Of a stretch of 14,121 nucleotides of DNA, positions 8,448 through 14,121 are shown piece by piece. The DNA is from Panacagrimonas sp. (lineage in GTDB: Bacteria; Pseudomonadota; Gammaproteobacteria; Nevskiales; Nevskiaceae): assembly GCA_021773655.1 (NCBI GenBank), contig JAJFJX010000165.1:1-14121 (forward strand), given 5' to 3'. A model generated the notes under the pieces. That model was not told where the DNA came from and ran no database searches. It saw only the letters and a program-made list of their open reading frames with translations. The position numbers were made by a program, and so were the translations under genes. Position 1 is the first letter of the stretch, and every line of letters begins with the position of its first letter.

Positions 8448-9556
8448 GTCCGATTCCAGGAGTCGCGCTGCTGCTGCTGGCGGTGGCGGTGCTGCTTGCA
8501 CCCAATGCCGCCTGCGCCGCGTCGCTGGTGCCGCCGCCCGGCTTCACCATGAGCGCTCGCGAGTCCGACAAGGACGGTCATGCCTGCCCGACGGACAGCA
8601 AGCCGTATACCGGTGCGATGGACTTCCCCAGCAAGTTCGAAGGGTCCGACTCGGCACGTGATGACCTCAACAAGAAAGCCGAGGCCGAGTACAAGCGCCG
8701 CATCGCGCCGATCCGTGCGATGGAGCGCGGTGTCAGCCAGCAGGTGGAGGATTACCTGCGCACGCGCAAGCCCGAGGCCCTGAGTTGTGCGCTGCAGTTG
8801 CTGCAGGACTGGGCCCAGGCCGATGCTTTGCGTGGCAAGTCCAGCACCCATACCGGCAAGTCCATGCGCAAGTGGGCGCTGGGCAGCATCGCCTCGGCGT
8901 ACCTGCGCCTGAAGTTTTCCGCTTCGGCGCCATTGCAGGAACACCCGCAACTGGTACGGGAGGTGGAGAGCTGGCTGCAGGATCTGAGCGAGCAGGTGGT
9001 GCCGGAATGGGACGCGCCGCCGATGAAGAAGATGAACAATCACGAGTACTGGGCGGCCTGGTCGGTGATGGCCGCCGCGGTGGCGCTGGATCGCCACGAC
9101 CTGTTCGAATGGGCATTCAGGCAGTTCAAGGTTGCGACTGGCCAGATCGATGCGCAGGGCTACTTGCCCAATGAGCTCAAGCGCGACACGCGTGCCCTGT
9201 ACTACCACAACTACGCGCTGACACCGCTGGCGATGATGGCCTCTTTTGCCAAGGCCAACGGGCAGGACCTGACGCAGTCGGAGCGCGACGCGCTGGACCG
9301 TCTGGCGCAGCGCGTGCTGTCCGGCGTCGCCGATCCGGCGCCGTTCGCCCGCCGTACCGGCAATCGCCAGATCACCAAGGATTTCGAACAGCGCTCCAAG
9401 TTTGCGTGGATGGAGCCGTACTGCTGGACCTTTGCCTGCGACGCCGACCTGCGCGCGCGCCTGGAGCAATTGCGCCCGCTGAAGAACTACCGCCTGGGCG
9501 GAAACCTCACCGATCTGTTTGCCCCACTGACCGCACCTGCCAAGGAGACACTCTAA
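8444..9556 (+). CDS. algL: AlgL, periplasmic alginate lyase (PL5)
   Basis: The product is 370 residues (Pseudomonas 367). It cleaves alginate by beta-elimination and in producers clears polymer that escapes into the periplasm. The signal peptide ends near residue 25 (ACA), followed by SLVPPPGF as in Pseudomonas AlgL. Family landmarks are YTGAM, SKFEGSDSARDDLN (K64), HTGKSMRKWALGS, MNNHEYWAAWSVM, GYLPNELKR and ALYYHNYAL. The catalytic set is present: N199, H200, R247 and Y254, each offset by two from P. aeruginosa H202/R249/Y256, so it should be active. AAGGAA at 8431-8436 stands 7 nt before the ATG inside the end of algX, and the genes share ATGA. Its stop TAA shares one base with the algA ATG (TAATG at 9554-9558). 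Confidence 0.96.
   Translation: MSPIPGVALLLLAVAVLLAPNAACAASLVPPPGFTMSARESDKDGHACPTDSKPYTGAMDFPSKFEGSDSARDDLNKKAEAEYKRRIAPIRAMERGVSQQVEDYLRTRKPEALSCALQLLQDWAQADALRGKSSTHTGKSMRKWALGSIASAYLRLKFSASAPLQEHPQLVREVESWLQDLSEQVVPEWDAPPMKKMNNHEYWAAWSVMAAAVALDRHDLFEWAFRQFKVATGQIDAQGYLPNELKRDTRALYYHNYALTPLAMMASFAKANGQDLTQSERDALDRLAQRVLSGVADPAPFARRTGNRQITKDFEQRSKFAWMEPYCWTFACDADLRARLEQLRPLKNYRLGGNLTDLFAPLTAPAKETL
9542..9547 (+). promoter_or_regulatory. Ribosome binding site that decides the algA start
   Basis: AAGGAG lies 8 nt before the ATG at 9556 and within the 3' end of algL. It supports 9556 as the start and argues against an in-frame ATG at 9406, which would read 50 residues through algL and carries no family similarity. 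Confidence 0.7.
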
Positions 9557-11085
9557 TGGACTGCGCGACCCGCACTGCGCCTCAAATCTCGCGAATCGTA
9601 ACCCCCGTGCTGATGGCCGGAGGCAACGGCAGCCGCCTGTGGCCGCTGTCGCGCGAGAGTTACCCCAAGCAGTTTCTCGCCCTCAGCGGCGCCCACAGCC
9701 TGCTGCAGAACACCGCGTTGCGCGCACGTGCCATTGCCGACGCCAGTGCTCCGGTGGTGATCGGCAGCGATGCCCACCGATTCCTGATTGCCGAACAGCT
9801 ACGCGACGCCGGTATCGGCAATGCCACCTTGCTGCTGGAACCCGAAGGCCGCGATACCGCGCCGGCAGCGGCTGCGGCGGCGCATTACGTCGCTGGTCGG
9901 TTCGGCGATGAAGCCATCGTGTTCCTGATGGCGGCGGATCACGCGATCACCGATCTGGAAGGTTTCTACAAGGCGGTTGCGACCGGCGTAGAACTGGCTG
10001 AGCAAGGGCACATCGTGACCTTCGGCGTGCACCCGACCGGCCCGGAAACGGGGTTCGGCTACCTGCAATGCAGCGCTGCGCTCGATGACCTGATGGCGAC
10101 GCGTCAGGTACAGGCCTTTGTCGAAAAACCCGACTCGCAGCGGGCGCAGAGCTTCTGCGAATCCGGCGACCATTACTGGAACAGCGGCATGTTCATGTTT
10201 AGGGCCGATCGCTTCCTGTCGGTGCTCGAATCGCTGGAGCCGGAGTTGAGCCAGGGCGCGGGCGAGGCGGTACGGCTCGCCGTGCAGGGGCCCGACGAGA
10301 TGAGCCTGTCGCTGCATCCGGAGTCGTTTTCGTCCTGCCGCAAGATCTCGATCGACTACGCGGTGATGGAAAAGCTGGACGATCTGGTGCTGGTGCCGCT
10401 GGACGTGGGCTGGGATGACGTCGGCTCGTGGAAATTCCTGGCCGGGCTGCCGGCCACCGACGACAGCGGCAACTGCGCCCGTGGCGACGTGCTGATGCAG
10501 GACTCGCACAACAACCTGGTGCATGCCGACAGCAGGCTGGTGACGATGATCGGCGTGGAGGACCACGTGGTGGTGGAAACCGGCGACGCCGTGCTGATCG
10601 CGCCCCGCTCGCGCGTACAGGACGTCAAGGCCGTCGTGCAGCAGCTCAAGCAGGCCGGACGTCACGAGGTCGCCACGCATCACCGTGTCTTCAGACCCTG
10701 GGGTCACTACGAATCGATCGCCGACGGTGATCGCTTTCAGGTCAAGCGCATCACCGTCAAGCCGGGACACAAGCTGAGCCTGCAGATGCATCATCACCGT
10801 GCCGAGCACTGGGTGGTGGTGAGAGGCACCGCGCGCGTCGTCTGCGCCGATCGCGAGTTCCTGCTCTGCGAAGACCAGTCCACCTACATTCCGCTCGGCA
10901 ACGTGCATCGGCTGGAGAACCCCGGCCTGGTTCCGCTGGAGCTCATCGAGGTGCAGTCCGGCGCCTATCTGGGCGAGGACGACATCGTGCGTTTCGATGA
11001 CGTGTACGGCCGCGCGGCGGAACCACGCGCTACCGCCCAAGCAACCGTGGTCGACACCGACACGAGTCTTGCCACCACCATCTGA
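9556..11085 (+). CDS. algA: AlgA, mannose-6-P isomerase / mannose-1-P guanylyltransferase
   Basis: A bifunctional enzyme of 509 residues (Pseudomonas AlgA 481). It makes mannose-6-phosphate from fructose-6-phosphate, and GDP-mannose from mannose-1-phosphate and GTP, in the cytosol. The N-terminal nucleotidyltransferase has the signature AGGNGSRLWPLSRESYPKQF at 21-40 and FVEKP at 188-192. The C-terminal type II PMI cupin has QMHHHRAEHWVVVRGTARV from 410. The N-terminus is about 14 residues longer than needed before the signature, and the last 25 residues or so are a low-complexity A/T/D-rich tail beyond the usual end. The start shares a base with the algL stop. The same protein type appears as ManC/XanB in other polysaccharide pathways, but its position at the end of the alg block supports algA. 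Confidence 0.95.
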   Translation: MDCATRTAPQISRIVTPVLMAGGNGSRLWPLSRESYPKQFLALSGAHSLLQNTALRARAIADASAPVVIGSDAHRFLIAEQLRDAGIGNATLLLEPEGRDTAPAAAAAAHYVAGRFGDEAIVFLMAADHAITDLEGFYKAVATGVELAEQGHIVTFGVHPTGPETGFGYLQCSAALDDLMATRQVQAFVEKPDSQRAQSFCESGDHYWNSGMFMFRADRFLSVLESLEPELSQGAGEAVRLAVQGPDEMSLSLHPESFSSCRKISIDYAVMEKLDDLVLVPLDVGWDDVGSWKFLAGLPATDDSGNCARGDVLMQDSHNNLVHADSRLVTMIGVEDHVVVETGDAVLIAPRSRVQDVKAVVQQLKQAGRHEVATHHRVFRPWGHYESIADGDRFQVKRITVKPGHKLSLQMHHHRAEHWVVVRGTARVVCADREFLLCEDQSTYIPLGNVHRLENPGLVPLELIEVQSGAYLGEDDIVRFDDVYGRAAEPRATAQATVVDTDTSLATTI

Positions 11086-11300
11086 GCGGTCTGAACGCGC
11101 CCCCGGAATCGTATCCGGGCATTGACGAAGAGTTGAGGAATCCTGCCCATGAAATTGCAATACCTGTCATCGAGGTCGCGCCTGCGCAATGCCGCGACGG
11201 TCCGCGATCAGAACCGGGGGCGGTTCCCCGACGCCACACCCCGGAACCTGCGCCTGGCGCCAGGTTCCGGCGCCCCCACGGCAGTCAACCGGAACCGGCC
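11086..11300 (+). other. algA-PMM spacer with several inverted repeats
   Basis: This 215-bp gap is by far the largest inside the operon. It holds three inverted repeats: CCCGGA/TCCGGG (11102-11119, 6-nt loop), GAACCG/CGGTTC (11211-11226, GGGG loop) and a 10-bp perfect stem at 11241-11270. No T-run follows any of them. A weak sigma70-like pair TTGAGG (11133-11138) and TGCAAT (11156-11161) with 17-nt spacing could mark a separate promoter for the phosphomannomutase, but this is low confidence. The PMM frame stays open upstream through this region back to 11133, but that stretch shows no family similarity and I read it as non-coding. Confidence 0.5.
11241..11270 (+). repeat. Perfect 10-bp stem hairpin upstream of PMM
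   Basis: CCGGAACCTG at 11241-11250 and CAGGTTCCGG at 11261-11270 are exact reverse complements around the 10-nt spacer CGCCTGGCGC. A 12-bp palindrome CCTGGCGCCAGG is nested across the loop and the inner right arm, so two alternative folds are possible. It ends 30 bp before the PMM start. It is followed by CGCCCCCACG with no T-tract, so it is not a standard intrinsic terminator. It may be an mRNA processing or stability element, or a protein-binding palindrome. Confidence 0.7.
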
Positions 11301-12680
11301 ATGAATGCTCCCACCCCCCTGCACTGCTTCAAGGCCTACGACATCCGCGGCCGGGTGCCGGACGAACTCAACCCCGACATTGCCTACCGCCTGGGACTGG
11401 GATACGCCGAGCGCTTCGCCCCGGCCCGTGTCGCGCTGGGCCATGACGTGCGCCACAGTTCGCGACCGCTGCTCGAAGCGCTCGCGCTCGGTCTGGGCGA
11501 ACGCGGTGTGGAGGTGCTGGACCTGGGCCTGTGCGGCACCGAAGAGGTCTACTGGGCTGCCCAGCAGCCCGGCGTGGACGGGGCCATCGAAGTGACCGCC
11601 AGTCACAATCCCGCCGCCTACAACGGCATGAAGCTGGTGCGCGGCGGCGCGATTCCCGTTTCCGGCGATACCGGCCTGCGCGACCTGGAACACTCGGTTG
11701 CCAACTGCTCGCAGACGGTTCCGAAGCGCGTGCCGCGCATGAGCCCCGTCAACTATCGCGACGCCTATATCGAGCATCTGCTGCACTATCTGGAGGGCGA
11801 GGAACTGCGGCCGTTGACCATCGTGGTGAACGCCGGCAACGGGGCGGCCGGCCCGCTGCTCGATGCGCTGGAGCCTCGCCTGCCGTTCCGTCTGATCAAG
11901 CTCAACCACCAGCCGGACGGCGATTTTCCAAACGGAATTCCCAATCCGCTGCTGCCGGAGGGGCGCGGACTTACCAGCGCCGCCATCCAGGCGGCCGGGG
12001 CCGACTTCGGTGTGGCCTGGGACGGCGACTTCGATCGCTGCTTCCTGTTCGACGAACGGGGCGAGTTCGTCGAGGGGTATTACATCGTCGGCCTGCTCGC
12101 AGAGGCCCTGCTCAATGCGGAAAGTCAGCAAGGCGCCAGGCCGGCGCGGGTCATCCACGACCCCCGGCTGACCTGGAACACCATCGACATGGTGCATCGG
12201 GCCGGAGGCGAGCCGGTGCAGTCCAAGACCGGTCATGCCTTCATCAAGGAGCGCATGCGCGCCGACAATGCGGTCTACGGCGGCGAGATGAGTGCCCACC
12301 ATTATTTTCGCGACTTCGGCTATTGCGACAACGGCACCATTCCCTGGTTGATGGTGGCTGCATTGATCTCGCGCAGCGGCAAGGGGCTGTCGCAACTGGT
12401 CGGCGAGCGTATGGCGATGTATCCGGTCAGCGGCGAGATCAATCGCGGCGTCGCCTGCGTCCAGACCACCCTGCGCCGCATCGAATCCCGCTACGCGCGC
12501 CGCGCGCGCGCGGTCGACTACACCGACGGCCTGAGCCTGGACTTCGGCGACTGGCGCTTCAACCTGCGTGGCTCGAACACCGAACCGCTGCTGCGATTGA
12601 ACGTGGAGTCGCGCGCCGACCGGCGCCTGACCGACATCAAGACCTCGGAACTGTTGGCCTGGATAGACGCAGACTCCTGA
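11301..12680 (+). CDS. manB: Phosphomannomutase, CpsG/ManB type
   Basis: The product is 459 residues and interconverts mannose-6-P and mannose-1-P, the step between the two AlgA activities. The active-site phosphoserine is S101 in EVTASHNP, the Mg-binding loop is DGDFDR at 241-246, the sugar-binding loop is GGEMSAHHYF at 327-336, and the phosphate loop is RGSNTEP at 423-429. The N-terminus CFKAYDIRG, the GTEEVYWA segment at 79-86 and SGDTGLRD at 121-128 match E. coli CpsG/ManB. Pseudomonas AlgC instead has a GMVPTP and TGSHNP pattern there. It fills the AlgC role but is of the CpsG kind; XanA of Xanthomonas is another possible comparison. The start at 11301 is chosen because family similarity begins at once, although no strong Shine-Dalgarno is seen (GGAA at 11291-11294). 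An in-frame 56-residue upstream extension from 11133 is rejected. Confidence 0.92.
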   Translation: MNAPTPLHCFKAYDIRGRVPDELNPDIAYRLGLGYAERFAPARVALGHDVRHSSRPLLEALALGLGERGVEVLDLGLCGTEEVYWAAQQPGVDGAIEVTASHNPAAYNGMKLVRGGAIPVSGDTGLRDLEHSVANCSQTVPKRVPRMSPVNYRDAYIEHLLHYLEGEELRPLTIVVNAGNGAAGPLLDALEPRLPFRLIKLNHQPDGDFPNGIPNPLLPEGRGLTSAAIQAAGADFGVAWDGDFDRCFLFDERGEFVEGYYIVGLLAEALLNAESQQGARPARVIHDPRLTWNTIDMVHRAGGEPVQSKTGHAFIKERMRADNAVYGGEMSAHHYFRDFGYCDNGTIPWLMVAALISRSGKGLSQLVGERMAMYPVSGEINRGVACVQTTLRRIESRYARRARAVDYTDGLSLDFGDWRFNLRGSNTEPLLRLNVESRADRRLTDIKTSELLAWIDADS

Positions 12681-13042
12681 GAGGTTGCGGTCCCCGGGAA
12701 TCGCAGGCGTCGTACCGGGATTTTCGTAATCGGCCGACGCTTTTATCCTGTTTGTCCGGAGCCGCAGCGGGTTTCCTGTCAAGCATTTCTGCAAGATTCA
12801 ATGACAGCTTGAATGGGAATTCCGAGCTGCCGTGGTGCCTGGCCGTGCCCAGGTCCAGGTCATCGGCCTGCCTTCAGAGGACGAGCGGGATAAGGAGATG
12901 TTCGTGACCATCCGCCGGGCGCCGGGAGACCTCGCCGTCCCGCTGTCACGGCTCACGGCGGCAGCACGCGGTCAGCCAGCTTGAATCTGCCGGCCGAACG
13001 CCGACAAGATGCGTACACGCCATGCGCGGAGGCGCCCTCGTC
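12681..13042 (+). other. Spacer after the operon, with a gene fragment and weak signals
   Basis: This 362-bp stretch has no complete gene. Just after the PMM stop, CCCGG/CCGGG (12693-12719, 17-nt loop) is followed by TTTT at 12721-12724 and could be a very weak terminator. An inverted repeat ATTCAA/TTGAAT lies at 12796-12814. The 10-mer CAGCTTGAAT occurs twice, at 12805 and 12977. From 12805 to 12984 runs a protein-like remnant described separately. A poor sigma70-like pair, TTGAAT (12981-12986) and CAAGAT (13005-13010) with 18-nt spacing, precedes the lipoprotein gene. None of the regulatory readings is strong. Confidence 0.4.
12805..12984 (+). pseudogene. CcbP-like calcium-binding protein fragment (probable remnant)
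   Basis: Between a TGA at 12802-12804 and a TGA at 12982-12984 a frame of 59 codons reads like protein. Its core, VQVIGLPSEDERDKEMFV then TIRRAPGDLAVPLSRLTA, resembles the C-terminal half of small calcium-binding proteins (CcbP-like, PF11535), which show a V.V.GM..E.E...EMFV.I.W....LAVPLSQL pattern. The upstream LEWEFRA may be what remains of the family's FPF.ARC segment, and the usual terminal DWHYW segment is absent. There is no ATG before the conserved part, only GTG at 12832 or 12835. An ATG at 12898 with AAGGAG (12892-12897) directly abutting it would give only 28 residues. I read it as a truncated, decayed gene; a tiny functional ORF is less likely. The family match is from memory. Confidence 0.42.
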
Positions 13043-14121
13043 ATGCCTTCATCCCTGATTCCCGGCCTTTGCCTTGTCCCCGTTCTCATCCTGTCCGCTT
13101 GTGGCGGCGGTGGCGGTAGCGCGAACGCTCCGACGGTGGCCACCTCGCAGACCACGCCGCTGTCCGAGCTTCGGCTCAAGCGTTTCCAGGCCGGTTGTGC
13201 GGACTGGATTCCGGAAGTGGCCGACGCGCTGACCGAGGAATTCCTGCAGGGCTTTGCCTGCTTGGCCGATGCGCCCTGCCCGGTGTTCGTCGATGTCGGT
13301 CTGGCCGAGCCCGGTGCCCCGGTTCCGGTGGCCTCTCCGGCCGAGGACGCGCTGGACATTCCCGACCGCGTGTCGGAAACCAATGTGCAGGAAAGCGGCG
13401 TGGACGAAGCCGATATCCTCAAGATCGACGACGCCGGCCGGATCTACGTGCTGTCGCGGGCCGGGCTGTCGATCGTTTCCGCGTTTCCGCCCGAGGCGCT
13501 GGGCGCGCAGGAACCGGTCACGCTGGACCTGGCTGCCGGGCAGGCCGGCTTTGAGGCCAGCGAGCTGTTTCTCGACGAGGACGGCGGCAGGGTCGTGGTC
13601 CTCGGTTCGCGTTTTGCCGACGGGGTCGCCTACGCGGTCACCGTGTTCGTCGATATCTCCAGTCCGCAGGCGCCGATGGAGACCGGCAGGATCGAGGTCG
13701 AAGGCTACGGGCTGCAAGCCCGTCGCATCGGCCGGCGCGTTCATCGCGTGAGCCGCTATGACGTGCCGCGGCCGGACTGGCTGTACGCGAACGACGGCAC
13801 GCTGGCGGACCTGCGTTCGGATTATTTCTCGGCGCAATCGGGCGGCGACCAAACCGCTGCCGATCGCATCCGGCAGGACGTGCGTGCGCGCATCGGCGCG
13901 CGGCTGCAGGACCAGGGCGTGACCGGCCTGCTGCCGCAACTCGCCACGCAGGCCGCTGGCGGGCCGCGCAGCGCGACCGCACTGGACTGCGCCGGCCTGT
14001 CGGCGCCGGAGGTCACCACCGGCCTGGGCCTTGCAGTGATCGACAGCTTCGATCTCGACGGCAGCAATCGCGCCACCACCGCCGTGATCAACAACGCCTA
14101 TACCGTGTACGCCTCGGCGCA
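13043..14121 (+). CDS. Lipoprotein with PF09826-type beta-propeller domain (3' truncated by window edge)
   Basis: The frame is open from 13043 to the right edge (359 codons) with no stop. Residues 1-20 form a lipoprotein signal with lipobox LSAC (C20), followed by a GGGGGS linker. The motif NVQESGVDEADILKID begins at N114. It matches the TN.Q..GVDEAD..K.D signature of the secreted beta-propeller family PF09826, and YGLQARRIG at 222-230 fits the family's SR.IGD segment. Such proteins usually run 600 residues or more, so over a third is probably missing. GGAGG at 13028-13032 lies 10 nt before the ATG. An in-frame ATG at 13022 would add seven residues including an arginine, giving the signal peptide a positive charge it otherwise lacks, so either start is possible. 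The function is unknown. It seems to be a separate transcription unit after the alginate operon. Confidence 0.75.
   Translation, partial: MPSSLIPGLCLVPVLILSACGGGGGSANAPTVATSQTTPLSELRLKRFQAGCADWIPEVADALTEEFLQGFACLADAPCPVFVDVGLAEPGAPVPVASPAEDALDIPDRVSETNVQESGVDEADILKIDDAGRIYVLSRAGLSIVSAFPPEALGAQEPVTLDLAAGQAGFEASELFLDEDGGRVVVLGSRFADGVAYAVTVFVDISSPQAPMETGRIEVEGYGLQARRIGRRVHRVSRYDVPRPDWLYANDGTLADLRSDYFSAQSGGDQTAADRIRQDVRARIGARLQDQGVTGLLPQLATQAAGGPRSATALDCAGLSAPEVTTGLGLAVIDSFDLDGSNRATTAVINNAYTVYASA

Noticed and set aside
6216..8501. Very long open frame on the - strand (761 codons) opposite algJ end, algF and algX
   Set aside because: It is antisense to well-recognised genes, has H/R/Q-rich composition with no family pattern, and is explained by GC-rich codon use on the + strand.
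9406..9555. Upstream in-frame extension of AlgA
   Set aside because: It reads through the conserved end of algL, and a good Shine-Dalgarno marks the ATG at 9556.
11241..11270. Hairpin as a Rho-independent terminator
   Set aside because: No T-run follows the stem; the next bases are C-rich.
11133..11300. Upstream in-frame extension of the phosphomannomutase
   Set aside because: It spans inverted repeats, is not similar to the family, and mutase similarity starts right after the ATG at 11301.
12693..12724. CCCGG/CCGGG stem plus TTTT as the operon terminator
   Set aside because: The stem is only 5 bp with a 17-nt loop and a short T-run; kept only as a remark in the spacer entry.
11208..12794. 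Long - strand open frame (528 codons) opposite the phosphomannomutase
   Set aside because: Antisense shadow of a gene with all active-site motifs; no motif of its own.
12946..13422. - strand open frame (158 codons) across the start of the beta-propeller gene
   Set aside because: Serine/alanine-rich translation without a recognisable pattern, opposite a lipoprotein signal and a family motif on the + strand.

Overview
This window is most of an alginate (poly-mannuronate/guluronate exopolysaccharide) biosynthesis and export operon on the + strand of a GC-rich bacterium. Protein similarity recalled from Pseudomonas aeruginosa, together with the base composition, points to a gammaproteobacterium. 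Gene order, the type of phosphomannomutase and the downstream genes do not look like Pseudomonas. A Xanthomonadales-like or related lineage is possible, but the sequence alone does not settle it.

Layout: 2-805 is the 3' part of algK (outer-membrane lipoprotein scaffold, start off the left edge). It is followed, mostly with overlapping or almost touching ends, by algE (802-2214, outer-membrane porin), algG (2205-3752, mannuronan C5-epimerase), algI (3765-5198, MBOAT acetyl donor), algJ (5200-6282, SGNH acetyltransferase), algF (6312-6989, periplasmic acetylation factor), algX (7005-8447, terminal SGNH acetyltransferase with alginate-binding domain), algL (8444-9556, PL5 alginate lyase) and algA (9556-11085, PMI/GMP). 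After a 215-bp gap with strong inverted repeats comes a phosphomannomutase (11301-12680) of the E. coli CpsG/ManB kind, not the Pseudomonas AlgC kind.

A 362-bp spacer (12681-13042) follows. It carries what looks like a decayed or truncated C-terminal half of a small CcbP-like calcium-binding protein. The window ends inside a lipoprotein with a PF09826-type beta-propeller domain (13043 to the right edge), whose stop lies outside the window.

How the genes work together: PMM and AlgA supply GDP-mannose. The genes for GDP-mannose dehydrogenase (algD) and the polymerase (alg8/alg44) are not seen and probably lie to the left. AlgK, AlgE, AlgX and AlgG form the periplasmic and outer-membrane passage. 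AlgI, AlgJ, AlgF and AlgX acetylate mannuronate residues, AlgG epimerises M to G, and AlgL clears stray polymer from the periplasm. The main departures from the known Pseudomonas locus are the order K-E-G-I-J-F-X-L-A, with the acetylation block moved in front of algX-algL, and the attached CpsG-type phosphomannomutase. I saw no RNA genes, CRISPR arrays, transposases or attachment sites. No wholly new system is evident: this is a rearranged version of a known pathway with several smaller oddities.
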